Shown here piece by piece: positions 1 to 5,318 of a DNA stretch of 6,423 nt. The stretch spans positions 1 to 6,423 of the forward strand of contig CALGOY010000040.1 in the NCBI GenBank assembly GCA_937960725.1, written 5' to 3'. Source of the DNA: an uncultured Bacillota bacterium. Lineage in GTDB: Bacteria > Bacillota > Clostridia > Caldicoprobacterales > UBA3941. The number at the start of each line of letters is the position of its first letter. Position 1 is the first letter of the stretch. The notes beneath the pieces were generated by a model. That model saw only the letters and a program-made list of their open reading frames with translations, made no database searches and was not told the DNA's origin. A program made the translations under genes and the position numbers.

Positions 1-74
1 TAGGCTAGCCCAACTCCGAACAATAAGCCCATTCCCCCCAGGCTAATTACTGGTTTTATTATCCCAAATAGCAT
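1..74 (-). CDS. rnfB: RnfB N-terminus, ferredoxin-side electron input subunit of Rnf (truncated by window edge)
   Basis: Only the first 24 codons are in the window; the gene runs off the left edge. They read MLFGIIKPVISLGGMGLLFG and then VGLA, a hydrophobic glycine-rich segment of the kind that anchors RnfB in the membrane. In the family this anchor is followed by cysteine-rich iron-sulfur domains that accept electrons from ferredoxin; none of that part is visible here. The ATG at 74-72 is preceded by TAAAGGGGGA (90-81), a strong ribosome binding site whose TAA is also the stop codon of rnfA, leaving a 13-nt gap. The identity rests mainly on position: rnfB is the last gene of the clostridial order rnfCDGEAB, and the hydrophobic start fits. 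A single transcription unit with rnfA is near certain. Confidence 0.88.
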   Translation of the reverse strand, partial: MLFGIIKPVISLGGMGLLFGVGLA

Positions 75-87
75 AGTTTTTCCCCCT

Positions 88-675
88 TTACTTGATCAGA
101 CCTTGGAAACCTAGAAAAGCAACAGACATCAATCCTGCCGTAATCAAGGTTATCGGGAAACCTCTGAAAGGCTTTGGAATATTTGAAAGCTCAAGCCTCT
201 CCCTAACACCTGCCATTAACACTATGGCAAGAGTAAAACCTAATGCTGCTCCAACTCCATTTACGAGAGACTGTAGAAGATCATATTTTGCATCTATATT
301 AATGATTGCTACACCCAATACTGCACAGTTTGTAGTTATAAGGGGCAAATATACCCCCAAGGCCTGGTAAAGGGAAGGGCTTATCTTTTGTATCACCATT
401 TCTACAAACTGCACTAAGGCAGCTATAACCAAAATAAATGCGATAGTCTGCATATATTCAAGCCCTAATGGCCCCAAAATAGCATACTGTACAATATAAG
501 TGATTACAGAAGCCATTGCCATTACAAATGTGACGGCCGCTCCCATTCCTAAAGCAGTTGGCACCCTTTTTGAAACGCCTAAAAAAGGGCAAATTCCTAA
601 AAACCTTGACATAACAAAGTTATTAACTAAAAGAGTACTTAAAAATATTAAAAATAGATTCTGTAGATATTCCAT
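88..675 (-). CDS. rnfA: RnfA, integral membrane core subunit of the Rnf complex
   Basis: This 195-residue protein is almost entirely hydrophobic, with about six membrane segments, which is the normal length and layout for RnfA/NqrE. Near the N-terminus it has [19 protein letters not shown] with Cys29, and later [14 protein letters not shown] with Cys117. In Rnf and Nqr complexes the equivalent cysteines of RnfA and RnfE together hold an iron-sulfur cluster inside the membrane that passes electrons across the bilayer. RnfA and RnfE are homologues with inverted topology, and both cysteine loops are kept in each copy here. The ATG at 675-673 follows a GAGGGGG ribosome binding site and lies 13 nt after the rnfE stop. 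The gap to rnfB is the same length with a similar purine-rich site, suggesting closely matched translation of these subunits. No defects are visible. Confidence 0.97.
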   Translation of the reverse strand: MEYLQNLFLIFLSTLLVNNFVMSRFLGICPFLGVSKRVPTALGMGAAVTFVMAMASVITYIVQYAILGPLGLEYMQTIAFILVIAALVQFVEMVIQKISPSLYQALGVYLPLITTNCAVLGVAIINIDAKYDLLQSLVNGVGAALGFTLAIVLMAGVRERLELSNIPKPFRGFPITLITAGLMSVAFLGFQGLIK

Positions 676-688
676 CCCTTTTCCCCCT

Positions 689-1282
689 CTATTCTGTCTT
701 TGCAGTTAACTTATTTAACAGGGCTAGTAGCAATCCCAAAGTGATAAAAGCCCCTGGAGGCAATATCATGATAACTGCCGGATTAAAACCACTGCCCATT
801 ACTTGCATTCCAAACCAAGTTCCATTTCCTAATATCTCACGAATAGAGCCTAATAAGGTTAAGGAAAGAGTAAAACCCAACCCCATTCCAAGTCCATCTA
901 AAGCTGAAGCAACTATACCGTTTTCATAAGCAAAGGATTCCGCCCTAGCCATGATGATACAATTCACCACTATGAGAGGTATGAATAGCCCTAGACTTCG
1001 ATACAACTGGGGGACAAAAGCTTCCATAAGCATCCCCACCATGGTTACAAAAGTAGCGATAATTACTACAAAAGCTGGAATTCGGACTTTCGATGGGATG
1101 AATTTCCTAAGGGCGGATATTACTATATTAGAAGCTACTAATACAAAAGTAGTAGCAAGACCCATCCCTACACCATTTTCGGCTGCTGTTGTAACTGCGA
1201 GGGTGGGGCACATACCTAGCACTAACCTAAAGGTTGGATTTTCATTTATAATCCCATTTGTAAATACTTTTCTTAATTTCAT
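689..1282 (-). CDS. rnfE: RnfE, integral membrane core subunit of the Rnf complex
   Basis: A 197-residue, strongly hydrophobic protein of the RnfE/NqrD family, with about six membrane segments. The hallmark stretches are present: an N-terminal region with [20 protein letters not shown] (Cys25) and a central [18 protein letters not shown] (Cys108), then [20 protein letters not shown]. Cys25 and Cys108 correspond to the cysteines that, with those of RnfA, hold the membrane-embedded iron-sulfur cluster. RnfA and RnfE pack as an inverted pseudo-symmetric pair forming the core through which electron flow is linked to ion export. The ATG (1282-1280) overlaps the rnfG stop by four bases (ATGA), and a GGGGGTGAAG ribosome binding site lies inside the end of rnfG. 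This implies translational coupling to rnfG. The gene ends in TAG. Confidence 0.97.
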   Translation of the reverse strand: MKLRKVFTNGIINENPTFRLVLGMCPTLAVTTAAENGVGMGLATTFVLVASNIVISALRKFIPSKVRIPAFVVIIATFVTMVGMLMEAFVPQLYRSLGLFIPLIVVNCIIMARAESFAYENGIVASALDGLGMGLGFTLSLTLLGSIREILGNGTWFGMQVMGSGFNPAVIMILPPGAFITLGLLLALLNKLTAKTE

Positions 1283-1872
1283 TGAGCTTCACCCCCGGTA
1301 TTCAGAACCTTATTGTAATATTCTATTGCCTTGTTAACGCCTTCTGTTACAGCCTGCGTGCTTACCGTGGCCCCTGATATAGCTTCAATTTGGGAATCGC
1401 CACTAGCTTTGCCTTTTACAACCTCCAAAGCTTCGTCAACTGCCTTGTCGCTATATTGACTTGTAAAACTATCATCAGCAATTTTTGCTCCAAGACCGGG
1501 AGTTTCACTATGCCCCCCAATCTGAACTGCTTCAATCTTTCCTTCAGCATCAATGCCTACAATAATTTCTATATCCCCACCATAACCTTTTGCTAAAACT
1601 CTAAAAGTATATCCAACAAGGCTATCGTCTAATTTTCCGGCATAGATTTCATCTATATACGCCGATGTACCTTCACCACTGTATCCAGCATCAACCTCTA
1701 TGGGCTTAAAATTTTCCGCTCCAGACAAAACAGCCTGCCTCGCCTCATTGGCTATTTTTATCTTCTGCTCTTCTATAGCATCGGCTGTCGCCAAGTTTGT
1801 AAGACTCAGCCCTAATGCAGCTACAACTGTGATTATTAAAAGCTTAAATCCTACTTTGAGCATATCAGACAC
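1279..1872 (-). CDS. rnfG: RnfG, periplasm-facing covalent flavoprotein subunit of Rnf
   Basis: RnfG is a single-pass membrane protein of 197 residues with an FMN-binding domain. A membrane segment spans roughly residues 8-28, and the rest is soluble and predicted to lie outside the cytoplasm. The family motif HSETPGLGAK is at 121-130. The flavinylation motif SGAT is at 166-169, with Thr169 the expected site for covalent FMN, attached by an ApbE-type flavin transferase not encoded in this window. The acidic residue upstream in the motif is Glu163 (EAISGAT) where Asp is more usual. I chose the GTG at 1872-1870 because GGGGAGGTGA lies 6 nt upstream, whereas the ATG three codons later is about 15 nt from it. 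The gene overlaps the end of rnfD by 8 nt and rnfE by 4 nt, so translation of the three is probably coupled. Confidence 0.96.
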   Translation of the reverse strand: MSDMLKVGFKLLIITVVAALGLSLTNLATADAIEEQKIKIANEARQAVLSGAENFKPIEVDAGYSGEGTSAYIDEIYAGKLDDSLVGYTFRVLAKGYGGDIEIIVGIDAEGKIEAVQIGGHSETPGLGAKIADDSFTSQYSDKAVDEALEVVKGKASGDSQIEAISGATVSTQAVTEGVNKAIEYYNKVLNTGGEAQ

Positions 1873-2869
1873 TGGACTTCACCTCCCCAAATATTCGAGG
1901 CATAGTGTATTTTTCAATAAGCGGAGTAGCAATATTCATAATGAGGATTGAATAGGAAACCCCTTCCGGATATCCTCCTGCTAAACGTATAACAGAGGTC
2001 AATATACCGCAGCCAATTCCCATTATAATTTGACCTTTTGGTGTAACAGGGGAGGAAGAATAGTCCGTAGCCATGTAAAAGGCTCCGAGGATTAGCCCTC
2101 CAATAAAAATATGATAAATGCCGTTACCAGTAAATAAACCTTCTCCTCCAAATATCCAAGTAATTAGTGCAACTGTTCCAATATAGGTAAAAGGTATTCT
2201 CCAATTGATTACCCTTCTATAAAGAAGATAAATAGCTCCAATCAATAAGGCTAAGGATGAAACCTCTCCTATACAGCCGCCGATATTTCCTATAAATATA
2301 TCCCAAAAAGATGGCAATGCATCGATGCCAGCCCCTGATTTTAGCACTGCAAGGGGAGTTGCACTACTTAACGCATCTGCTATTGTTGCAGAAGCTGTGG
2401 CACTTGTTGTTACATCCCCTGCCAATCTTGTTGTCTCTGGGATAATCCAATCGGTCATCTGTACCGGCCAAGCTGCTAGAAGAATAGCCCTTGCCGCCAA
2501 TGCTGGATTCATAAAATTCTGCCCCAATCCACCAAAGGCCTGTTTTACTAAACCAATTGCAATGATAGATCCAATTGCAGCTAGCCATAAGGGTGCAGTA
2601 GGAGGCAAATTATAAGCAAGGAGAATCCCTGTAACTACAGCACTCCAATCATTTATAGTAACAGGTTGTTTGGTGAGTTTTTGAATTAGCGCCTCAGTAG
2701 CTACTGCAAACAATACAGCTGTCCCTATCACTAGTAAAACTCTCCACCCGAACACTATTGCAGCTGCAACTCCGGCTGGGATTAATGCTAAAACTACGTC
2801 CAACATAATGCGGGATACCGATTCATTCGAATGGATATGGGGTGAAGAAGATACCGTTAACGTATTCAA
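1865..2869 (-). CDS. rnfD: RnfD, membrane subunit of Rnf with covalent FMN
   Basis: A 334-residue polytopic membrane protein of the RnfD/NqrB family, near the usual length. The N-terminal SSSPHIHSNESVSRIMLDVV is characteristic, as are GGLGQNFMNPALAARAIL (113-130), ATDYSSSPVTPKGQIIMGIG (267-286) and the final GGYPEGVSYSILIMN. The flavinylation motif is DALSSATPL, with Thr171 the predicted attachment site for FMN; this variant has SSAT where SGAT is common. The subunit relays electrons between the RnfG flavin and the cytoplasmic parts of the complex and is thought to be part of the ion path. The start is a TTG (2869-2867): AGGAGGG lies 6 nt upstream, and the protein begins exactly where family members begin. 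The gap after rnfC is 78 nt, the only large spacing in the operon. Confidence 0.97.
   Translation of the reverse strand: MNTLTVSSSPHIHSNESVSRIMLDVVLALIPAGVAAAIVFGWRVLLVIGTAVLFAVATEALIQKLTKQPVTINDWSAVVTGILLAYNLPPTAPLWLAAIGSIIAIGLVKQAFGGLGQNFMNPALAARAILLAAWPVQMTDWIIPETTRLAGDVTTSATASATIADALSSATPLAVLKSGAGIDALPSFWDIFIGNIGGCIGEVSSLALLIGAIYLLYRRVINWRIPFTYIGTVALITWIFGGEGLFTGNGIYHIFIGGLILGAFYMATDYSSSPVTPKGQIIMGIGCGILTSVIRLAGGYPEGVSYSILIMNIATPLIEKYTMPRIFGEVKSSV
1879..1888 (-). promoter_or_regulatory. Ribosome binding site that fixes the GTG start of rnfG
   Basis: GGGGAGGTGA lies inside the last codons of rnfD and ends 6 nt before the GTG at 1872. This spacing supports GTG over the internal ATG at 1863. 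Confidence 0.85.
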
Positions 2870-2875
2870 AATAAT

Positions 2876-2882
2876 CCCTCCT
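2876..2882 (-). promoter_or_regulatory. Strong ribosome binding site for the TTG start of rnfD
   Basis: AGGAGGG sits 6 nt before TTG. A near-perfect Shine-Dalgarno sequence compensating for a weak start codon is a common pairing, and it justifies the unusual start. Confidence 0.88.
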
Positions 2883-2917
2883 ATGTTTTAAAGCAATAAT
2901 TCCATTGATTAACAACA

Positions 2918-2947
2918 TATATAAATACTCTATTTTATATAAATACT
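2918..2947. repeat. Two 12-nt direct repeats in the rnfC-rnfD gap
   Basis: TATATAAATACT occurs at 2918-2929 and again at 2936-2947, directly after the rnfC stop codon, with an 18-nt period. The surrounding 78-nt gap is very AT-rich. It has no credible terminator hairpin and no clear -35 element, so it probably remains part of the rnf transcript. It may be only low-complexity spacer. Confidence 0.6.
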
Positions 2948-4282
2948 TTATTTAGAAGTGCTACGCTTCCTTTTGCTTATTACTTCCTTTTTAGCCATTT
3001 GTATAGACTGATAAAGCGGCCTCTTAGAAGGACATACAAAAGAACATGACCCACATTCTATGCAGTCTAATACATATAGCTCTTCGGTTGCATCATAGTC
3101 TGCCCTTAGTGCATGCCCGCTGATTAAAAGTGGCATAAGATTTATTGGGCAAGCTTGTACACACTTCCCGCAACGGATACATGGGCTAGGCTTGGGACTT
3201 TTAACCTCTTCTTCGGTTAATACTAATATGCCCGATGTCCCCTTTGTAACCGGAACGGCTGTAGTATACTGGGCTATACCTGTCATAGGCCCGCCTGAGA
3301 TTAATCTGGCTGGCTGTCTCACCATTCCTCCGCATTGATTAATTACATCTTCAAAGGATGTACCAATTCTAACGAGTAAATTTTTCGGCTCTTTAATACC
3401 CTTACCGCTTACTGTTACAACCCTTTCTATCAAAGGCATTCCAGTTTCAACTGCCTTGCAAATAGCTGCGGCAGTGGCTACATTACTTACTATTACACCT
3501 ACATCCGCTGGCAACCCACCAGACGGGACTTGCCTTCCTGTTATAGCTGAGATAAGCTGTTTCTCTGCACCCTGGGGATATTTAGTTTTTAACGCTTGAA
3601 TAGAAATCCCATCTTCCCCGGCTGTAGCCCGTTTCATACTGTCTATAGCATCCGGCTTATTATCCTCTATACCGATGCAAGCTTTATCTACCCCTAAAAT
3701 CTTCATGATAATTTTAAGACCTCGAGTAATCAATTCTGGCTCTTCTAACATCAATCGGTGATCAGCAGTAATATAGGGTTCGCACTCAGCGCCATTTAAA
3801 ATAACAAAATCTACCTTTTTATCCTCCGGTGGAGATAGCTTTACATGAGTCGGAAAAGCAGCTCCTCCCATTCCTACTATCCCTGCATCTAGCACAATTC
3901 TTTTTAAATCTTCCGGAGATAATTCTTCGAAGTTAGCAGGAGCAATTGTATCATCTAAAGCATCTAAGCCATCATTTTCGATAACCACAGCCATAACTTT
4001 AGAACCCGTTGCACTGGGAACGAGCTCAATGCTCTTTACCCTACCTGATACGCTGGAATGAACCGGTGCACTTACATAACCCTTCGGCTCCCCTATCTTC
4101 TGCCCCATTTTTACATAATCTCCGCGCTTTACTATCGGTTCACAAGGGGCTCCAATATGCTGCTGAAGTGGTATAGTCACAATCTGGGGAACCTGTGCTT
4201 TTTCTATAGCTTTGTGCTGGGTAAATTCCTTTCTGCCGGGAGGATATATCCCTCCTTTAAAGGATAATCGGTGAAAAATCAC
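2948..4282 (-). CDS. rnfC: RnfC, NAD-binding iron-sulfur flavoprotein subunit of Rnf
   Basis: A 444-residue soluble subunit held on the cytoplasmic face of the Rnf complex, where electrons reach NAD+. It is homologous to the NADH-binding subunit of respiratory complex I. An N-terminal barrel region covers roughly residues 1-110 and includes the family signature FKGGIYPP. The nucleotide and FMN-binding region includes GIVGMGGAAFPTHVK (134-148) and NGAECEPYITADHRLMLEEP (163-182). A beta-grasp segment covers about 285-335. Two ferredoxin-type [4Fe-4S] motifs follow, Cys368/371/374/378 and Cys407/410/413/417, then a basic tail. The length is typical for clostridial RnfC, shorter than proteobacterial forms with long repetitive tails. 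The start is GTG (4282-4280), supported by AAGGAAGGTG 7 nt upstream. It is the first gene of the operon, so the rnf promoter should lie in 4283-4369. Confidence 0.97.
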   Translation of the reverse strand: MIFHRLSFKGGIYPPGRKEFTQHKAIEKAQVPQIVTIPLQQHIGAPCEPIVKRGDYVKMGQKIGEPKGYVSAPVHSSVSGRVKSIELVPSATGSKVMAVVIENDGLDALDDTIAPANFEELSPEDLKRIVLDAGIVGMGGAAFPTHVKLSPPEDKKVDFVILNGAECEPYITADHRLMLEEPELITRGLKIIMKILGVDKACIGIEDNKPDAIDSMKRATAGEDGISIQALKTKYPQGAEKQLISAITGRQVPSGGLPADVGVIVSNVATAAAICKAVETGMPLIERVVTVSGKGIKEPKNLLVRIGTSFEDVINQCGGMVRQPARLISGGPMTGIAQYTTAVPVTKGTSGILVLTEEEVKSPKPSPCIRCGKCVQACPINLMPLLISGHALRADYDATEELYVLDCIECGSCSFVCPSKRPLYQSIQMAKKEVISKRKRSTSK

Positions 4283-4289
4283 GGCAAAA

Positions 4290-4299
4290 CACCTTCCTT
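4290..4299 (-). promoter_or_regulatory. Ribosome binding site for the GTG start of rnfC
   Basis: AAGGAAGGTG ends 7 nt before the GTG at 4282. No in-frame ATG nearby has comparable support, so GTG is the likely start. Confidence 0.85.
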
Positions 4300-4311
4300 C
4301 AAGAATCTAAA

Positions 4312-4326
4312 TAATTATGATAATTG
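4312..4326. promoter_or_regulatory. 15-nt palindrome in the rnfC leader, possible operator (copy 1)
   Basis: The plus strand reads TAATTATGATAATTG. The core AATTAT-G-ATAATT is a perfect 6-1-6 inverted repeat 30 nt upstream of the rnfC start codon. The minus strand contains CATAAT (4319-4314), which resembles a -10 hexamer, although no good -35 sits at the right distance. A 13/15 match is found at 4455-4469. The 7-1-7 layout is the one used by Fur/PerR-family regulators, but the bases do not match their consensus well. Function is inferred only, and AT-rich DNA gives such matches by chance. Confidence 0.35.
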
Positions 4327-4345
4327 CAACAAATATCCATGTTCT

Positions 4346-4363
4346 TTGTTAAAAAAATAACGC
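4346..4363. promoter_or_regulatory. Candidate Rex operator upstream of rnfC
   Basis: The plus strand reads TTGTTA-AAAAAA-TAACGC. Rex, the NADH/NAD+-sensing repressor of Gram-positive bacteria, binds TTGTTA-N6-TAACAA. The left half is perfect, and the right half keeps TAAC but ends GC instead of AA, giving an inverted GTTA-N6-TAAC core. It lies 64 nt upstream of the rnfC start codon, inside the only interval that can hold the rnf promoter. On the minus strand it overlaps TTAACA (4352-4347), which could act as a -35 element. Control of an NAD+-reducing complex by Rex would make sense, but this is a motif guess from one site. Confidence 0.35.
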
Positions 4364-4369
4364 GTCCCC

Positions 4370-4414
4370 AATATGAAAATAACCTGACTTGCTGAGTCAG
4401 GTTATTTTCATATT
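4370..4414 (-). terminator. Perfect 20-bp hairpin, intrinsic terminator of the TSUP gene pair
   Basis: Arms 4370-4389 and 4395-4414 are perfect reverse complements around a 5-nt loop. The core is a GC-containing stem, CCTGACT/AGTCAGG, flanked by AAAATAA on one side and TTATTTT on the other. It therefore has an A-tract, stem and T-tract on both strands. It lies 78 nt after the downstream TSUP stop codon and before the rnfC leader, so it would end TSUP transcription and insulate rnf. Perfect pairing continues beyond the T-tract, which makes it longer than most terminators. Confidence 0.85.
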
Positions 4415-4454
4415 AATTATCTATTTTATTATAACATAAGTAATATATAAAAAA

Positions 4455-4469
4455 CAATTATAATAATTG
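4455..4469. promoter_or_regulatory. Perfect 7-1-7 palindrome after the TSUP pair (copy 2)
   Basis: CAATTAT-A-ATAATTG is a perfect 15-nt palindrome, 22 nt past the stop of the downstream TSUP gene and before its terminator. It matches the element at 4312-4326 at 13 of 15 positions, with the two starting 143 nt apart. Its place at the 3' end of a gene is unusual for an operator, so it may be a distal site of a pair or chance in AT-rich DNA. Confidence 0.35.
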
Positions 4470-4491
4470 GAATTCGCGATTAGAAAGGTTT

Positions 4492-4848
4492 TCATTTCTT
4501 TTTTTCTTTTCTAAAAATTTCATACAATCCCATAAATAGTAAAAAAATTCCAAAAACTTTTTGCAAAGTGTCGGATGACATGGAAACGGCATACTTAGAA
4601 CCGAAATAAGCACCCAGCGCTCCAGCTAAAAATAAAACAAAAGCTGTTTTATATTTAACATGCTTATTCTTAGTGTGCACACAGAGGGCTAGAATGGCTG
4701 TTGGAAAAAAAGCAGCTAAATTAACGCTTTGAGCGGCATGCTGGGAAGTTCCTGCAAAGAAAACTAGAGCAGGGATAAGAATGGTACCCCCTCCAATGCC
4801 CATTCCACTTATGATCCCGGATATAAAGCCTATAATACTTAATAGCAT
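4492..4848 (-). CDS. Half-length TauE/SafE (TSUP) family membrane protein, second of a pair
   Basis: A 118-residue hydrophobic protein with about four membrane segments. The N-terminal GMGIGGGTILIPALV (15-29) is the glycine-rich signature of the TauE/SafE/DUF81 family, whose characterised members move sulfite, sulfoacetate or other small organosulfur anions. Ordinary members have about 250 residues made of two such repeats; this one has a single repeat. Lys-rich loop residues 60-67 and the C-terminal RKEKKK suggest that both lie in the cytoplasm. Its ATG shares one base with the TAA of the gene before it (TAATG), with AAGGA upstream as ribosome binding site, so translation is coupled. The two proteins align with each other (GGGTI..PA.V and K.FGIF), so they probably act as a heterodimer replacing one full-length transporter. 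The substrate cannot be read from sequence. Confidence 0.88.
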   Translation of the reverse strand: MLLSIIGFISGIISGMGIGGGTILIPALVFFAGTSQHAAQSVNLAAFFPTAILALCVHTKNKHVKYKTAFVLFLAGALGAYFGSKYAVSMSSDTLQKVFGIFLLFMGLYEIFRKEKKK

Positions 4849-5210
4849 TATATAAGCATCCTTACAGCAGCGATAATCATAAATATTCCAAATATTTTTC
4901 TAAGCCAAAAAGACGACAGCTTAGGCAGCAGCCAGGCCCCCAACAGTCCGCCGCCAACCCCTCCCAAGGCCACTTTCCATATCATGCCCCAGTCAAAGAA
5001 ATCATTTTTGAAATATATAAACGAACTTATCATAGTGAGAGGCAGTATTACTGCCAATGCTGTAGCATGGGCATCATGCTCCTCAAAACCCAAAAAATGT
5101 ACCATAGCAGGCACCGCAATAGTACCTCCCCCAGAACCGAACAAGCCATTACACAGCCCTGTCAACATACCTGCTAGTATAACTTTACCATAGAATAACA
5201 ATTTATCCAT
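4848..5210 (-). CDS. Half-length TauE/SafE (TSUP) family membrane protein, first of a pair
   Basis: A 120-residue membrane protein with about four hydrophobic segments and the signature GLFGSGGGTIAVPAMV (22-37), followed by an acidic and histidine-bearing loop, GFEEHDAHAT (41-50). It corresponds to the N-terminal half of a normal TauE/SafE permease; the neighbouring gene supplies the other half. The family exports or imports small anions such as sulfite and sulfoacetate, but no substrate can be assigned here. The ATG at 5210-5208 follows AGGGTGA at 9 nt. Positive charges are spread over several loops (Lys3, Lys9, Lys97, Arg104, Lys105), so topology is less clear than for its partner. No convincing promoter is visible in 5211-5281, though a terminator separates it from the upstream gene. 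A weak 7-bp inverted repeat (5212-5218 and 5247-5253) spans the leader. Confidence 0.88.
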   Translation of the reverse strand: MDKLLFYGKVILAGMLTGLCNGLFGSGGGTIAVPAMVHFLGFEEHDAHATALAVILPLTMISSFIYFKNDFFDWGMIWKVALGGVGGGLLGAWLLPKLSSFWLRKIFGIFMIIAAVRMLI

Positions 5211-5281
5211 AAAGCTAATTCACCCTGATTTAGTTGTTGTCACTGTTTAGCTTCCCTACTTCCCATACTTTTTATTCAAAC

Positions 5282-5318
5282 AAAAAAGGCTGCCTTGTTT
5301 CTATCTACCGGCAGCCTT
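5282..5318 (-). terminator. Intrinsic terminator overlapping the end of the peptidoglycan-binding protein gene
   Basis: On the minus strand AAGGCTGCC (5318-5310) pairs with GGCAGCCTT (5294-5286) across a 15-nt loop, and the stem runs into a TTTTTT tract (5287-5282). The upstream arm encodes Lys-Ala-Ala near the C-terminus, and the TAG stop (5303-5301) is in the loop. A ribosome at the stop codon would cover the stem, so termination may depend on translation having finished. Confidence 0.85.

Noticed and set aside
92..1951. Several plus-strand open frames of 60-128 codons opposite the rnf genes.
   Set aside because: They lie antisense to coding sequence with clear family identity, show no family motifs of their own, and lack credible translation signals.
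2364..2588. A 74-codon minus-strand open frame inside rnfD.
   Set aside because: It is a shifted frame within a well conserved gene, with odd composition rich in Cys, Trp and Asn and no ribosome binding site; a shadow of rnfD.
2898..2915. TTAACAA at 2909-2915 as a second Rex operator in the rnfC-rnfD gap.
   Set aside because: Only one half-site is present; the expected partner at 2898-2904 matches at 2 of 7 positions.
4283..4369. A specific sigma-A promoter for rnfC, such as TTAACA with TGCAAT or a lone CATAAT.
   Set aside because: No pair combines two good hexamers at 16-18 nt spacing, so I state only that the promoter should lie in this interval.
5212..5253. Inverted repeat AAGCTAA/TTAGCTT around the TSUP leader as a possible translation-controlling hairpin or riboswitch.
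   Set aside because: It is only 7 bp, AT-rich, and has a 28-nt loop with no supporting structure; too weak to call.
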